Counted from the stretch's first letter, positions 45,517 through 55,773 are shown. The stretch is DNA of 64,000 bases from Chelativorans alearensis (GCF_010993735.1 NZ_WQNI01000016.1:1-64000); one strand, 5' to 3'. Translations and numbers: made by a program. Notes: generated by a model from the letters alone, not told the origin.

Positions 45517-46698
45517 ATGAAGGTGATCGAGCTCTACATCCTGCGGCGCACGCTATCGATTTTCGCTGCTTCGCTAGCGTGGGTGCTTCTCATCGTGTGG
45601 ACGACCCAGGTGCTCAACCGCATCGACCTGGTGACGAGCAGCGGGCAGTCGGCTGCGACCTTCTTCGTGGCCGGCGCGCTGACGCTGCCGGCCGTCATCC
45701 CCATCGTCATGCCGTTTGCCATCGGCATCGCCGTCGCCCATACGCTGGCGACAATGAACGCGGATTCGGAATTGGTGGTCATCGGCGCCGCCGGGGGCCC
45801 GCGCCACACCGTTATCCGGCCGATCCTGCTGATCGCCATCGCCACCAGCATCGCCGCCTTCGCCGTCAACAACACGCTGGAGCCCTATTCGCGCCAGGCG
45901 CTGCGCCAGATCCTGGCCAGCGCGAACGCCGACCTGATCTCCACTGTCCTGCAGGAGGGCAGCTTCCAGAAGATGGACGACGGGGTGTTCGTGCAGATCT
46001 CCGAGCGCCTGCCGGACGGGCAACTGGGAGGCATCTTCGTCGCTGACACCCGCGAAAAGGGCATGAAGCTGATTTACCACGCACGCCGTGGCCTGACGGT
46101 GGAGCGGGAGGGCGGCAGCATTCTCGTCATGCAGGACGGCGAGGTGCACCGGCAATCCGACAACGGCGACGTCTCGGTGATCCGCTTCGAGGCTTACGCG
46201 TTCGATCTGTCCCAATTCACCCGTGGTGCCGATACGCCAACGCTTTACCGCAAGGACCGTTATCTCACCTACCTTCTCAACCCGGATCCGAACGACAAGG
46301 CCTATGCGACGAACCCGCAAAGCTATCGCGCCGAACTGCACAAGCGGCTTACCGACTGGCTCTATCCCATCGTCTTCGCGCTCATAGGCATCGCCGTGGC
46401 GGGCGATGCCCGCTCCTTCCGCGAGGCACGGGTGCATCCCATGATCACCACCCTGGCAATCGGCCTCCTGGTGCGCTGGATGGGCTTTTATGCCAGCAAC
46501 GAGGCGGAGACGAAGCCGTTCTTCTCCTTCGTCCTTTATGCCGTGCCCCTCGGTATGATCGCCGTGTGCACAGGTTTCATCGCCACCAACCGCATGATGG
46601 AGCTGCCGACGAGTTGGACGGAAAAGCTGCACGAGCGTCTCCAGAGCGTTCGTGACGATCTTTCCCGGCGGTTCGGCTGGGCGCGGAGGCGCGCATGA
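45517..46698 (+). CDS. lptF: LPS export permease LptF
   Basis: A 393-residue inner-membrane component of the LptB2FGC extractor that pulls LPS from the membrane. Three N-terminal membrane helices, a periplasmic jellyroll-like domain (about residues 125-290) and three C-terminal helices are visible. Features include YILRRTLSIFAASLAWV and NTLEPYSRQALRQI. ATG 45517 is preferred; a GTG 15 bases upstream is in frame. It overlaps lptG by 4 bp. Confidence 0.93.
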   Translation: MKVIELYILRRTLSIFAASLAWVLLIVWTTQVLNRIDLVTSSGQSAATFFVAGALTLPAVIPIVMPFAIGIAVAHTLATMNADSELVVIGAAGGPRHTVIRPILLIAIATSIAAFAVNNTLEPYSRQALRQILASANADLISTVLQEGSFQKMDDGVFVQISERLPDGQLGGIFVADTREKGMKLIYHARRGLTVEREGGSILVMQDGEVHRQSDNGDVSVIRFEAYAFDLSQFTRGADTPTLYRKDRYLTYLLNPDPNDKAYATNPQSYRAELHKRLTDWLYPIVFALIGIAVAGDARSFREARVHPMITTLAIGLLVRWMGFYASNEAETKPFFSFVLYAVPLGMIAVCTGFIATNRMMELPTSWTEKLHERLQSVRDDLSRRFGWARRRA

Positions 46699-47780
46699 TC
46701 GGCAAAACGCTCGGCGGCTATTTCTTTCGCCGCTACACAGCCATCACGGTGTGGAACTTCGTCGGCATCGCCGCGCTCGTCTTCATCGTCACCTTTACCG
46801 AGATTGCCGGACGGGCGGGCGACCTCGAAGGCTTTTCGGCCCAGTGGGCGCTGGGGCTTGCCGCCTTGCAACTGCCCATCATCATGCAGCAGGTCGTGCC
46901 CTTCGTCGGGCTGATCTCGGCAATGGCCACACTCATCAGCCTGAACCGCAAATACGAATTGGTGGTCGCGCGCGCGGCCGGCATCTCCGCCTGGCAGTTC
47001 CTGACGCCGATCGCCCTCGGCGCCTTCATCTTCGGCCTGCTTGCGGTGCTCGTCCTGAACCCCATCGCGGCGGCTGGGTTCTCCAGGGCACAGACGGTCG
47101 AAGCCGAGGTGCGTGGCGCCAAGACCAGGGCAAATACGGACAACGAGCGTTGGATCAAGCAGCGGACCGAATCAGGCGAGACGGTCATCGGCGCGGATGC
47201 CGCCCTCGAAGGCGGTACAGAGCTGGTGCGGCCGGTGTTCTTCATCATGGATCAGGAGGACCGGATCGTCGAAAGGCTGGACGCTCGCCGCGCATGGCTC
47301 CGTGACGGCCACTGGGAACTGAACGATGTGACCAGGCGGCGCGACGGGAGCGCCCCGGAGACCCTGGAAACCGTCGATGTACCGACGAACCTGCAGCCCG
47401 AGTTCGTCGGCCAGCAGCTCTCACCGCCCGAGGCGGTGTCGGTTTTCGCGCTTCCAGCGAAGATCGAGGTGGCACGCTCTTTTGGTTTACGCGCCAATGC
47501 TTTCGCCATGCATTTTCATTCTTTGCTGACGCTGCCTCCCCTCCTCGTGGCCATGACGCTGATCGCGGCGACGGTTTCCATGAGATTTGCACGGATGGGG
47601 CAATCGGTGACGGTGATTCTGGGTGGCGTCCTTGCCGGCTTTCTGCTTTATGTCGTTTCGGTTTTGGTCAAGGCGTTTGGCAGCGCCGGATTCGTGCCGC
47701 CCTTCGTGGCAGCGTGGGTGCCGGTGGTCGTAGCGATGTTTTTCGGAGTAACCTTCCTGTTGTTCAAGGAGGACGGATAG
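46695..47780 (+). CDS. lptG: LPS export permease LptG
   Basis: A 361-residue partner of LptF with the same fold. The N-terminus reads LGGYFFRRYTAITVWNFVGIAALVF, with LISLNRKYELVVARAAGISAW as the cytoplasmic coupling segment contacting LptB. A periplasmic domain and three C-terminal helices follow. The ATG overlaps the lptF stop, and its own stop overlaps the lptD GTG by one base. Confidence 0.94.
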   Translation: MIGKTLGGYFFRRYTAITVWNFVGIAALVFIVTFTEIAGRAGDLEGFSAQWALGLAALQLPIIMQQVVPFVGLISAMATLISLNRKYELVVARAAGISAWQFLTPIALGAFIFGLLAVLVLNPIAAAGFSRAQTVEAEVRGAKTRANTDNERWIKQRTESGETVIGADAALEGGTELVRPVFFIMDQEDRIVERLDARRAWLRDGHWELNDVTRRRDGSAPETLETVDVPTNLQPEFVGQQLSPPEAVSVFALPAKIEVARSFGLRANAFAMHFHSLLTLPPLLVAMTLIAATVSMRFARMGQSVTVILGGVLAGFLLYVVSVLVKAFGSAGFVPPFVAAWVPVVVAMFFGVTFLLFKEDG

Positions 47781-50149
47781 TGGCGGGGGAAGCGGTGACG
47801 GGGGGCCGCAAGGCCTCTCCGACGCGTCGGCGACGCGTCGGATTGGGTGTGGCGCTTGTCGCCCTTATCGCGACTGCTTCCGTCGCCACCGCGCAGGTGG
47901 ACGGATTCGATAGGAGCGAGTTGCCGCGGGATGCGCAGATGCTGCTGTCCGCCGATACGCTCGTCTACGACAACGACCGCAACACGATCAGTGCCGTGGG
48001 CGGCGTCCAGATCGAATATGCCGGCAACCGGCTGGTGGCCCAGCGCGTCACCTACAACCGCGCGACTTCGCGCGTGATCGCCAGCGGCAACGTCGAGATC
48101 ATCGAGGAAGACGGCAACCGCATCTATGCCGACCGGATCGACGTCACCGACGATTTCAGCGAGGGTTTCGTCAACGCGCTCAGGGTGGAGACGGTCGACG
48201 AGACCCATTTCGCCGCGGAAAGCGCGGAGCGTTCGGGAAACAGGCTGACCACCTTCAACAAAGCCGTCTACACCGCATGCGAGCCCTGCGAGGAAAATCC
48301 GGACAGGCCGCCGCTGTGGCAGATCAAGGCGCAGAAGATCATCTGGGACGGAGAGGCCAAGACGGTGCGCTTCGAGCGCTCGCGTTTCGAGTTCTTCGGC
48401 GTGCCGATCGCCTTCCTACCCTATTTCGAGATCGCCGATCCGACGGTGAAGCGCAAGTCCGGCTTCCTCATGCCCAGCATCAGGGGCGGCAGCGAGTTGG
48501 GTGTCGGGCTGAAGGTGCCGTATTACCTGGCGCTGTCGCCGACCTACGATCTCACCGTCGCGGTTACCGGCTATACCAAGCAGGGTTTCCTCGGCGAGGC
48601 CGAGTGGCGCCAGCAATTCGACAACGGTCAATACAACCTGAAGATCGCCGGCATCCACCAGAGGAGCCCCGAGGAATGGGGCATCAGCGAGGTCGACCGC
48701 CACGAGACCAATCGCGGCATGATCGGCTCCACGGGTCGCTTCGACATCAACCCGCGCTGGGCCTTCGGCTGGGACGTGTTGGCGCAGACGGACAAGAACT
48801 TCTCCAAAACCTACGGCATCGAGGGTTTCTCGGACACGGTGCATCGCTCGGAGGTCTATCTGACCGGTCTCAACGACCGCAATTACTTCGATTTGAGGGG
48901 CTATCATTTTCAGGTGCAGGAGAGCCGGCTCGACAGCCATTCACTTGCGCGCAACGACAAGCAGCCCTGGGTGGCGCCCAACCTGGACTACTCTTACACC
49001 CCCGACGAGCCGGTTGCCGGCGGCGAGTTGAATCTTGATGTCAACGTGCAGGCGCTGCACCGCAGCGACGGCATGTACGGCACCAAGCTGCAGGGGCTGG
49101 AAGGCAATTCCGGACGGCTGACGGCGGAGGCCGAGTGGAAGCGCTCCTTCGTGACCAGCATGGGGCTGGTGCTTACGCCGATGCTGCACGCCCGCGGCGA
49201 CGGCATCTACAGCGACCTGTCGGCCGGCGCCCAGACGGAAGTCGAGGCGTTCGCGATCAACGGCCAACAGACGAACAGCGACATACGCTCCGCCTACTAC
49301 AGGTCCATGGTGACCGCCGGCCTGGAGGCGCGCTGGCCGATCCTGTTTTCCACCGCCAGCGCCTCGCATGTGCTGGAACCGATGGCGCAGATTTTCGTGC
49401 GGCCGGACGAACCCTATAATGGCAGGCTGGGTATCCCAAACGAGGACGCCCAATCGCTCGTCTTCGATGCCTCGACGCTGTTCGAACGCGACAAGTTTTC
49501 CGGATACGACCGCATCGAGGGCGGCACCAGGGCTAATCTCGGCATCCGCTATTCGGGCATGTTCGCGGGCGGCTGGACGGCCCACGGCCTGTTCGGCCAG
49601 TCCTATCATCTGGGCGGCGTGAACTCCTATGCCTCGCCGGACCTCGTGAACGCCGGCGCCTATTCGGGCCTCGACACGGATGTGTCGGACTACGTCGGCC
49701 TGATCGGCTTCACGGCGCCGAACGGTTTCTCCGCTTCCCTGGCGGGGCGTTTCGACGAAGAGACGTTCGAACTGCGCCGCACGGACGTGCGGGCGGGGGC
49801 CAGCCTGGGCCCGCTGAGCGTGAATGCGCAATACGCCTTCATCCAGAGCCAGCCACTCTACGGCTTCGATGAAGACCGCCGGGAGATCGGCGGGAGCGCT
49901 TCGCTGCGCTTCAACGAAAACTGGCGCGGCTTTGCATCGGCGACCTACGATCTGGAAACCAACGTGCTCGTGAAAAACTCGTTCGGCTTCGCCTATGACG
50001 ATGAGTGTTTCATCTATACGATGAGCTTCAGCCAGAAACGCAGCCGCAGCACCGACGAGCCGGAGAACACATTTGGTTTCACCGTTGCGCTGCGTACGCT
50101 CGGCGAGTTCGGCAGCAGCTCGGGCGCGCTCACGCAGTTTGCGGAATAG
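47780..50149 (+). CDS. lptD: LPS-assembly outer-membrane protein LptD
   Basis: A 789-residue outer-membrane translocon that inserts LPS with LptE. An N-terminal signal (RRRRVGLGVALVALIATASVATAQ) is followed by an OstA/LptA-like jellyroll domain at about residues 55-170 (SADTLVYDNDRNTISAVGGVQ, GNVEIIEEDGNRIYADRI) and a long C-terminal barrel. Cys residues in TACEPCEENP may form disulfides. The GTG start at 47780 is fixed by AGGAGG 7 bp upstream. Confidence 0.95.
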   Translation: MAGEAVTGGRKASPTRRRRVGLGVALVALIATASVATAQVDGFDRSELPRDAQMLLSADTLVYDNDRNTISAVGGVQIEYAGNRLVAQRVTYNRATSRVIASGNVEIIEEDGNRIYADRIDVTDDFSEGFVNALRVETVDETHFAAESAERSGNRLTTFNKAVYTACEPCEENPDRPPLWQIKAQKIIWDGEAKTVRFERSRFEFFGVPIAFLPYFEIADPTVKRKSGFLMPSIRGGSELGVGLKVPYYLALSPTYDLTVAVTGYTKQGFLGEAEWRQQFDNGQYNLKIAGIHQRSPEEWGISEVDRHETNRGMIGSTGRFDINPRWAFGWDVLAQTDKNFSKTYGIEGFSDTVHRSEVYLTGLNDRNYFDLRGYHFQVQESRLDSHSLARNDKQPWVAPNLDYSYTPDEPVAGGELNLDVNVQALHRSDGMYGTKLQGLEGNSGRLTAEAEWKRSFVTSMGLVLTPMLHARGDGIYSDLSAGAQTEVEAFAINGQQTNSDIRSAYYRSMVTAGLEARWPILFSTASASHVLEPMAQIFVRPDEPYNGRLGIPNEDAQSLVFDASTLFERDKFSGYDRIEGGTRANLGIRYSGMFAGGWTAHGLFGQSYHLGGVNSYASPDLVNAGAYSGLDTDVSDYVGLIGFTAPNGFSASLAGRFDEETFELRRTDVRAGASLGPLSVNAQYAFIQSQPLYGFDEDRREIGGSASLRFNENWRGFASATYDLETNVLVKNSFGFAYDDECFIYTMSFSQKRSRSTDEPENTFGFTVALRTLGEFGSSSGALTQFAE

Positions 50150-50230
50150 AAGGATCGGCGATCCATGCCACGGTTTTGCCTCTCGCGGCGCGTATGGAGG
50201 GAAAAGCCGAGTTCGAATGGTCAGTATGTC

Positions 50231-51184
50231 ATGAAGAATAGAGAAAAAACCCCGCTGGCGGGCAGGCCCCGCCTTCTGACGGCGGCGCTCCTGGCGGCGG
50301 CATTGTCGGCGGTTGCCATGGCGCCGATGGCCCCCGCGATGGCGGCGGAGATCCGCTATGTCGTCAACGACAAGGCGGTGACGAGCTACGATATCCAGCG
50401 CCGGGTCGCGCTTTTGCAGCTGATGCGGCGGAACGGCAACCTGAACGAGCTCGCCGCGCAGGAGATGATCGACCAGGCACTGCGCCAGCAGGAGATAGAG
50501 CGGGCGCGGGTTCCGGTCACGGAAGAAATGGTCAACCAGTCCTACGCGGGCTTCGCCTCCTCCAACAACCTTTCGCAGGCGCAGCTGGACCAGATTCTGG
50601 CTCAGTCGGGTGTGACGAAGGAACACTTCAAGGAGTTCATGCGCACGCAGATCGGCTGGGGCCGCCTTCTACAGGCGCGCCAGCGCTCCGGGAATTCGCT
50701 GACCGAGCAGGACGTGGTGCACAGGATGCTGCAGCAGGGCGGACAGAAGCCGACGGCGACCGAATACATGCTGCAGCGGGTGATCTTCGTCATCCCGTCC
50801 GCCGAGCGATCGCAGCTGCTCGCCAAGCGCAAACGGGAGGCACAGGCCATGCGCGACCGCTTCCAGAGCTGCGATACAAGCATTCAGTTCGCCAAGGGGC
50901 TGATCGACGTGACCGTGCAGGACATGGGCCGCGTTTTGGCGCCGGAGCTGCCGGCGGAGTGGAAGGAACAGGTGCAGAGCACCAGCCCCGGCAGCGCCAC
51001 GCCCGTGCGCGAGACGGAACGCGGCGTCGAGTTCATTGGCGTGTGCAGCGCGCGCGAGGTCTCGGACGACCATGTGGCACAGATGGTCTTCCAGAGCGAG
51101 GAACAGAGCGACGGAACCGTCCAGCAGCTGTCGGAGGAACTGATGACGGAGCTGCGCGAGAAAGCGCGCATCGCCAAGCGCTGA
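50231..51184 (+). CDS. surA: SurA-like periplasmic chaperone
   Basis: A 317-residue exported protein. The signal peptide ends near PAMAAE. The SurA N-terminal chaperone domain runs from about residue 40 to 155 ([54 protein letters not shown]). The rest looks like a single degenerate parvulin-type domain ([12 protein letters not shown]...IGVCSARE), against two in E. coli SurA. Its place between lptD and pdxA supports a role in outer-membrane protein folding. ATG 50231 is preferred over an upstream start at 50165. Confidence 0.88.
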   Translation: MKNREKTPLAGRPRLLTAALLAAALSAVAMAPMAPAMAAEIRYVVNDKAVTSYDIQRRVALLQLMRRNGNLNELAAQEMIDQALRQQEIERARVPVTEEMVNQSYAGFASSNNLSQAQLDQILAQSGVTKEHFKEFMRTQIGWGRLLQARQRSGNSLTEQDVVHRMLQQGGQKPTATEYMLQRVIFVIPSAERSQLLAKRKREAQAMRDRFQSCDTSIQFAKGLIDVTVQDMGRVLAPELPAEWKEQVQSTSPGSATPVRETERGVEFIGVCSAREVSDDHVAQMVFQSEEQSDGTVQQLSEELMTELREKARIAKR

Positions 51185-51209
51185 CGGCGCTCAAGGCTGC
51201 GGCTGCCTC

Positions 51210-52238
51210 GTGACCGGACCCGCCCCCTCCCCGCTGGCGCTGACGATCGGCGAGCCCGCCGGTATCGGACCGGAGGTGCTGCTCGGCGCGTGGCTGGCGC
51301 GCGAGGCGCAGGGACTGCCGTCCTTCTACGTTCTGGGCGATCCGGCGCTGATCGCGGCGCGGGCGCGGCGGCTGGCGCTCGATGTCCCGCTCGTCGAGGT
51401 TTCGCCGGAGGATACGGCGGCGCATTTTGCGACCGCGCTTCCCGTGGTGCCGCTGGAGAACAGGCTGGCCGACACGCCCGGCACGCCATCCGGGGCCAAC
51501 GCCGCCGGCGTGGTCGAGGCGATCGCGCGCGCCGTGGAGGACACGCTTTCGGGCCGTGCGGCCGCCATCGTCACCTGCCCCATCGCCAAGAAGGCGCTCT
51601 ACGACGCGGGCTTCCAGTATCCCGGCCATACGGAATATCTCGGCCATCTGGCGGAAGAGGCGACCGGCAGGCCGGCCACCCCTATCATGATGCTGGCGGG
51701 GCCGGACCTGCGTACCGTGCCGGTGACGGTGCATCACGCGCTGAACGAGGTGGCGGGAAGCCTGACCCGGCAAGCAATCGAGACAGCGGGCGAGATCGTC
51801 GCCCGCGACCTTGCCGAGCGTTTCGGCATCCCCTCCCCGCGGCTTGCCGTCTCCGGCCTCAACCCGCATGCCGGCGAAGGCGGTGCGATGGGCAGAGAGG
51901 ATATCGACATCATCGCGCCGGCCATCGCGGCCCTGCGCGAGAAGGGCATCGACGCCTTCGGTCCGCTGCCGGCGGACACGATGTTTCACGCGGCGGCACG
52001 GAGGAACTACGACGCCGCCCTTTGCATGTATCACGACCAGGCGCTGATCCCGGTGAAGACTCTCGCCTTCGACGATACGGTGAACGTGACGCTGGGCCTG
52101 CCCTTCATCCGCACCTCGCCCGACCATGGCACCGCCTTCGACATCGCCGGAAAGGGTATTGCCCGCCCCGACAGCCTGATCGCGGCCATCAAGCTCGCCC
52201 GGCGGCTCGCCGACAATGCGGAAAAACGCGCACCATGA
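51210..52238 (+). CDS. pdxA: 4-hydroxythreonine-4-phosphate dehydrogenase
   Basis: A 342-residue NAD-dependent enzyme of pyridoxal phosphate synthesis. It shows [36 protein letters not shown], the metal-binding His region [20 protein letters not shown], and [16 protein letters not shown] with [15 protein letters not shown] 51210 is the start. It overlaps rsmA by 4 bp (ATGA). Confidence 0.96.
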   Translation: MTGPAPSPLALTIGEPAGIGPEVLLGAWLAREAQGLPSFYVLGDPALIAARARRLALDVPLVEVSPEDTAAHFATALPVVPLENRLADTPGTPSGANAAGVVEAIARAVEDTLSGRAAAIVTCPIAKKALYDAGFQYPGHTEYLGHLAEEATGRPATPIMMLAGPDLRTVPVTVHHALNEVAGSLTRQAIETAGEIVARDLAERFGIPSPRLAVSGLNPHAGEGGAMGREDIDIIAPAIAALREKGIDAFGPLPADTMFHAAARRNYDAALCMYHDQALIPVKTLAFDDTVNVTLGLPFIRTSPDHGTAFDIAGKGIARPDSLIAAIKLARRLADNAEKRAP

Positions 52239-53062
52239 CGATGGACGGGTTGCCGCCGCTGCGCGACGTCATCCGGCGGCACGGGCTTTTCGCCAAAAAG
52301 GCGCTCGGCCAGAACTTCCTCCTCGACCTCAATCTGACGCGCCGCATCGCCCGCACGGCGGGCCGGCTCGAGGATGCGACCGTCATCGAAGTGGGGCCGG
52401 GGCCCGGCGGGCTGACGCGGGCGCTCTTAAGCGAGGGGGCCTTGCGCGTGATCGCGATCGAGCGCGATGAACGCTGTATCGCGGCACTGGAGGAGATCGC
52501 CGGGCATTATCCCGGCCGTCTGGAGATCGTGGCCGGCGATGCGCTGAAGACGGACTTCGCAGCCCTTGCGGCGGGTGCGGAGCCGGTGAAGATCGTCGCC
52601 AACCTGCCCTACAACATCGGCACGGAGCTTCTGATCCGCTGGCTGACGCCGGAGCGCTGGCCCCCGTTCTATGCGTCCATGACGCTGATGTTCCAACGCG
52701 AGGTGGCGGAGCGCATCGTCGCGCGGCCGGGCAGCGGCTATTACGGGCGGCTCGGCGTGCTTGCCGGCTGGCGGGGGCAAGCGCGGATCGCCTTCGACGT
52801 CCCTCCCCAGGCCTTCACCCCGCCCCCCAAGGTGACGTCGTCGGTGGTGCACATCGTGCCGAACGCCGAGCCGCTGCCGGTCGAGGCGGGAAAGCTGGCG
52901 CGGGTGACGGAAGCGGCCTTCGGCCAGCGGCGCAAGATGCTGCGCCAGAGCCTGAAGAGCCTTGGCGGCGAAGCCTTGCTTGCAAAAACTGGGATCGACG
53001 GGACGCGGCGGGCGGAGACGCTCGGCGTTGAGGAGTTCGTGGCGCTGGCGCGGCTTTTATAA
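52235..53062 (+). CDS. rsmA: 16S rRNA dimethyladenosine methyltransferase
   Basis: A 275-residue enzyme that dimethylates two adjacent adenosines near the 3' end of 16S rRNA during 30S maturation. The SAM-binding motif is [16 protein letters not shown], the acidic ribose contact is IAIERDERC, and catalytic motif NLPYNIGT is present. [11 protein letters not shown] at the N-terminus is a family hallmark. Its start overlaps pdxA, the usual pdxA-rsmA order. Confidence 0.97.
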   Translation: MTMDGLPPLRDVIRRHGLFAKKALGQNFLLDLNLTRRIARTAGRLEDATVIEVGPGPGGLTRALLSEGALRVIAIERDERCIAALEEIAGHYPGRLEIVAGDALKTDFAALAAGAEPVKIVANLPYNIGTELLIRWLTPERWPPFYASMTLMFQREVAERIVARPGSGYYGRLGVLAGWRGQARIAFDVPPQAFTPPPKVTSSVVHIVPNAEPLPVEAGKLARVTEAAFGQRRKMLRQSLKSLGGEALLAKTGIDGTRRAETLGVEEFVALARLL

Positions 53063-53243
53063 GGGCGCTTATGCCGGGGGCTGGGCAGGGGCTCGGGTTG
53101 AATTTTGATTCTCGGCCCGTTGCTACGGTCGGCAATAGGCGGGGCAGGTCTCAATTGAGCCCGGAGCGGTCGTTCCCCGTAGAGGGTTTCTTCGTCGAGG
53201 AATCGGCGGGCGGCGATCCACCCGCCGGATCCTTGTCGATTGG

Positions 53244-53555
53244 CTAGGCGTCACCCTTGATCCATTGCGGTGTGATCGTGCGAAACTCCGACGGTCCGGC
53301 GAGCAGCGCGGCCGTCTCCCGCTCATAGTCCGGATACCAGGGCTGTTTGACGAAATCGCCCGTTCCGGCCTCGTCAGTATAGAGCTGGTAGGCGACGATC
53401 GCATCGGGATCGGTGTCGTCGAAGCCGTAGACATAGGCGACCTGGCCACTGGCGCCTTCGATATAGGCGCGCGCATATTTCTCCCAGATGCGCTTCACCT
53501 CGTCTCGCTTGCCGGGCTGCGCCTTGTGCCTGATGTACAGTGCTTTCGTGCTCAT
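53244..53555 (-). CDS. Antibiotic-biosynthesis-monooxygenase-fold (ABM) protein
   Basis: A 103-residue protein resembling the dimeric ferredoxin-like ABM/quinol-monooxygenase fold: ALYIRHKAQPGKRDEVKRIWEKYA, then YVYGFDDTDPDAIVAYQLYTDEAGTGDFVKQPWYPDY. The typical first strand and a following helix are clear; the catalytic residues of this loose family are not fixed. It lies downstream of the ECF41 sigma gene on the same strand, and a matching promoter element lies 66 bp before its start. That makes it the likely target of the sigma factor. Confidence 0.8.
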   Translation of the reverse strand: MSTKALYIRHKAQPGKRDEVKRIWEKYARAYIEGASGQVAYVYGFDDTDPDAIVAYQLYTDEAGTGDFVKQPWYPDYERETAALLAGPSEFRTITPQWIKGDA

Positions 53556-53620
53556 GATCTTCTCCTCGAACTTCGCGGCGCTTGGCCGCTAATGGCTGGG
53601 CTCCATGCCCATGCTCGTGT

Positions 53621-53647
53621 GACGTTCGAGGGGAGGTGTTTGTGACG
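53621..53647 (-). promoter_or_regulatory. Candidate ECF41 promoter of the ABM gene
   Basis: On the minus strand CGTCACA (53647-53641) is separated by exactly 16 bases from CGTC (53624-53621). The known ECF41 consensus is TGTCACA-N16-CGTC, so only the first base of the -35 differs. It lies 66 bp upstream of the ABM start at 53555. Confidence 0.65.
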
Positions 53648-53783
53648 CCGTGAGGAAAGAATCGCTGACGGGATATTGTGGCCTCTGATGGGGAGACCGT
53701 TCTGGAAAGAACCCGGCGAGGGCATCTGCCCTCGCCACGCCAGTATTCGCCGGCGATCGGCGTGCCACCCGATCCCTCAATGG

Positions 53784-54725
53784 TCAGTGAATTGATACCT
53801 CGCCCACGCCAGCGAGCTTGTCGGGATTGCGCACGATGAAGATGTCGGTGATGCGGTCCGAGCTGTCGAAGGCGAACGAGACCGTGGCAACAACCTTGCC
53901 ACCTTCCTTCAGCATCAGTCCCCGCGCACCATTGAGCTCGGCGAAGCTCCATTCGTAGGCTGCCCACCATCCGGTCAGCCGCTCTGTCAGGAACGCCAGC
54001 ACGGCGTCGCCTTCCAGGATGTCGGCCACCGTCGCAACCTTGCCGCCGCCGTCGGCGGTCAGGCGCACGTCGCTGGCAAGCATCGCGACCAGGCCGCCGG
54101 GCCGCCCCGTGCGGATGGCATCCTCGAAGGCGGTCAGCAATTCCTCCTGCCGTTCGCGCGTCGGCTGGTATCTCACCTGATCGTCACCGATGCGCGCCTT
54201 GGCCCGTGACACTAGCTTGCGGCACGCCGGCTCGCTCATATCCAGCGACGCCGCGATATCGGCATACGACATCTCGAATATCTCGTAGAGCAGATAGGCC
54301 GCCCTTTCCTTCGGCGTCAGGCGTTCCAGCATCAGCAAGAAGGCGGTCGAGAGAGACGATGAAAGTTCCATTTGCGCCTCCGCTTCGCTGTCGACAAGCG
54401 TGTGGACCGGCTCGGGCAGCCAGTTGCCGACATAGTCCACACGGCTGCGATAGGCGGCGCGAAGCATGTCGATGGCACGACGGGTGCAGGCGGTGGTCAG
54501 CCAGGCACCCGGAGAGCTGACGGTGGCTATGTCGGTCTCCTGCCAGCGAAGAAACGTGTCCTGAACCGCATCCTCGGCCTCAGCCCGCGAGCCGAGGATC
54601 CGGTAGGCAATACTGAGCAGCCGGGGCCGCGCGTGCTCGAATATCTCGGCTTGTGTCCGCGTCAGATCCTCGGGCATACCTGCCTGCTTCTGCAACCCGC
54701 CGGGTCGCTTTGCATTGCGTGTCAT
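53784..54725 (-). CDS. ECF41-family sigma factor
   Basis: A 313-residue extracytoplasmic-function sigma factor with a fused regulatory C-terminal domain. Region 2 is at about residues 28-92 (HARPRLLSIAYRILGSRAEAEDAVQDTFLRW) and region 4 at about 128-185 (LTPKERAAYLLYEIFEMSYADIAASLDMSEPACRK). ECF41 hallmarks are WLPEP (102-106) in the linker, DGGGK (225-229) and NPDKL (300-304) in the SnoaL-like extension. No separate anti-sigma gene is present, as expected. ATG 54725 is used; ATG 54677 is an alternative. Confidence 0.93.
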   Translation of the reverse strand: MTRNAKRPGGLQKQAGMPEDLTRTQAEIFEHARPRLLSIAYRILGSRAEAEDAVQDTFLRWQETDIATVSSPGAWLTTACTRRAIDMLRAAYRSRVDYVGNWLPEPVHTLVDSEAEAQMELSSSLSTAFLLMLERLTPKERAAYLLYEIFEMSYADIAASLDMSEPACRKLVSRAKARIGDDQVRYQPTRERQEELLTAFEDAIRTGRPGGLVAMLASDVRLTADGGGKVATVADILEGDAVLAFLTERLTGWWAAYEWSFAELNGARGLMLKEGGKVVATVSFAFDSSDRITDIFIVRNPDKLAGVGEVSIH

Positions 54726-54767
54726 CGACAACCTTTATCCCATATTGCGTATGCCCATGCCCTGTTT

Positions 54768-54794
54768 GACGATCCAACAGATCAGTTTGTGACA
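54768..54794 (-). promoter_or_regulatory. Candidate ECF41 promoter of the sigma gene
   Basis: On the minus strand TGTCACA (54794-54788) and CGTC (54771-54768) are separated by 16 bases, an exact match to the ECF41 consensus. The -10 element is 42 bp upstream of the sigma start, so the sigma factor probably drives its own transcription. Confidence 0.8.
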
Positions 54795-55110
54795 CCCTCC
54801 GATTCTATTTTAACCCTCTGCGCGGAGAATGATGAACGGAACAAAGTTCACCGGTCGGCAAGTGGGCGCCACAGGAGTCCTACGCCGTGGCTTTTCAAGG
54901 AAGACTGCTTCACCACCTGATTCTGGCGTTACGGCTTGACCTCGCGACGGTCGGCTATAGGTCGCGTTTTGCCGTAGCGCCGCGCCGAACGAAGGGCAGA
55001 CAAGGGTCGAAACACGTCCGTGCCAGCCGCCAATCCGAATGTCGCAAAAGTCCGCAATCATGCCATTCCGGCAGGTGAGGTGAAAGCCCACCTACCACCG
55101 GCCCCCGGCC
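54795..55110. other. Intergenic stretch without a recognised gene
   Basis: Sequence between the ECF41 sigma promoter and the gmk stop. Only short antisense-type frames without ribosome-binding sites are present. No tRNA or repeat was found. Confidence 0.6.
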
Positions 55111-55767
55111 TTACTCCCCCTTCTCCTCCAACAGCCCCGCCACAAAATCAAACAGCCCCGGCAGGCGGTCGCGGCGGAGGCGTTCGGCGGTGATGATGGC
55201 GCGCACGCTTGCGAAGGCGCGGTTCAGATCGTCGTTGACGATGACGTAGTCGTATTCCCGCCATTGCTCGATCTCGAAGCGGGCGTTCTTCAGCCGCGTC
55301 TCGATGACGTTCTGCGGATCCTCGGCGCGGCGCTTCAGTCGAGCCAGAAGCTCCTTCATCGTCGGCGGCAGGACGAAGATGGAGACGACATCGCCGCGCA
55401 TCTTCTCGCGCAGCTGCGCCGCGCCCTGCCAATCGATGTCGAACAGCATGTCGCGGCCTTCGGCGATCGCCTCCTCGACCGGCTTCTTCGGCGTGCCGTA
55501 GAGGTTTCCGTGGACCTCCGCCCACTCGAGGAGATCGTCGTTGTCGCGCAGCATCTCGAAGTCGCGCTGGGACTTGAAATGATAGTGCACGCCCTCGATC
55601 TCGCTGCCGCGGCGCGGCCGCGTGGTCACGCTGACCGAGAGCTCGAAGCCCGGCACTTTTTCGAGGATCGTGCGGGCGATGGTGGACTTGCCGGCGCCGG
55701 ACGGCGACGACAGGACAAGCATCAGGCCCCTGCGGCGGATGCCGTTGGAAGAAAGGTCCGGTTCCAT
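55111..55767 (-). CDS. gmk: Guanylate kinase
   Basis: A 218-residue enzyme that phosphorylates GMP to GDP. The P-loop is [10 protein letters not shown] near residue 20. The GMP-binding region has [21 protein letters not shown] and [15 protein letters not shown], and the lid/core has [12 protein letters not shown]. Located 6 bp after yicC on the same strand, the usual yicC-gmk pair. Confidence 0.97.
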   Translation of the reverse strand: MEPDLSSNGIRRRGLMLVLSSPSGAGKSTIARTILEKVPGFELSVSVTTRPRRGSEIEGVHYHFKSQRDFEMLRDNDDLLEWAEVHGNLYGTPKKPVEEAIAEGRDMLFDIDWQGAAQLREKMRGDVVSIFVLPPTMKELLARLKRRAEDPQNVIETRLKNARFEIEQWREYDYVIVNDDLNRAFASVRAIITAERLRRDRLPGLFDFVAGLLEEKGE

Positions 55768-55773
55768 TGCCCG

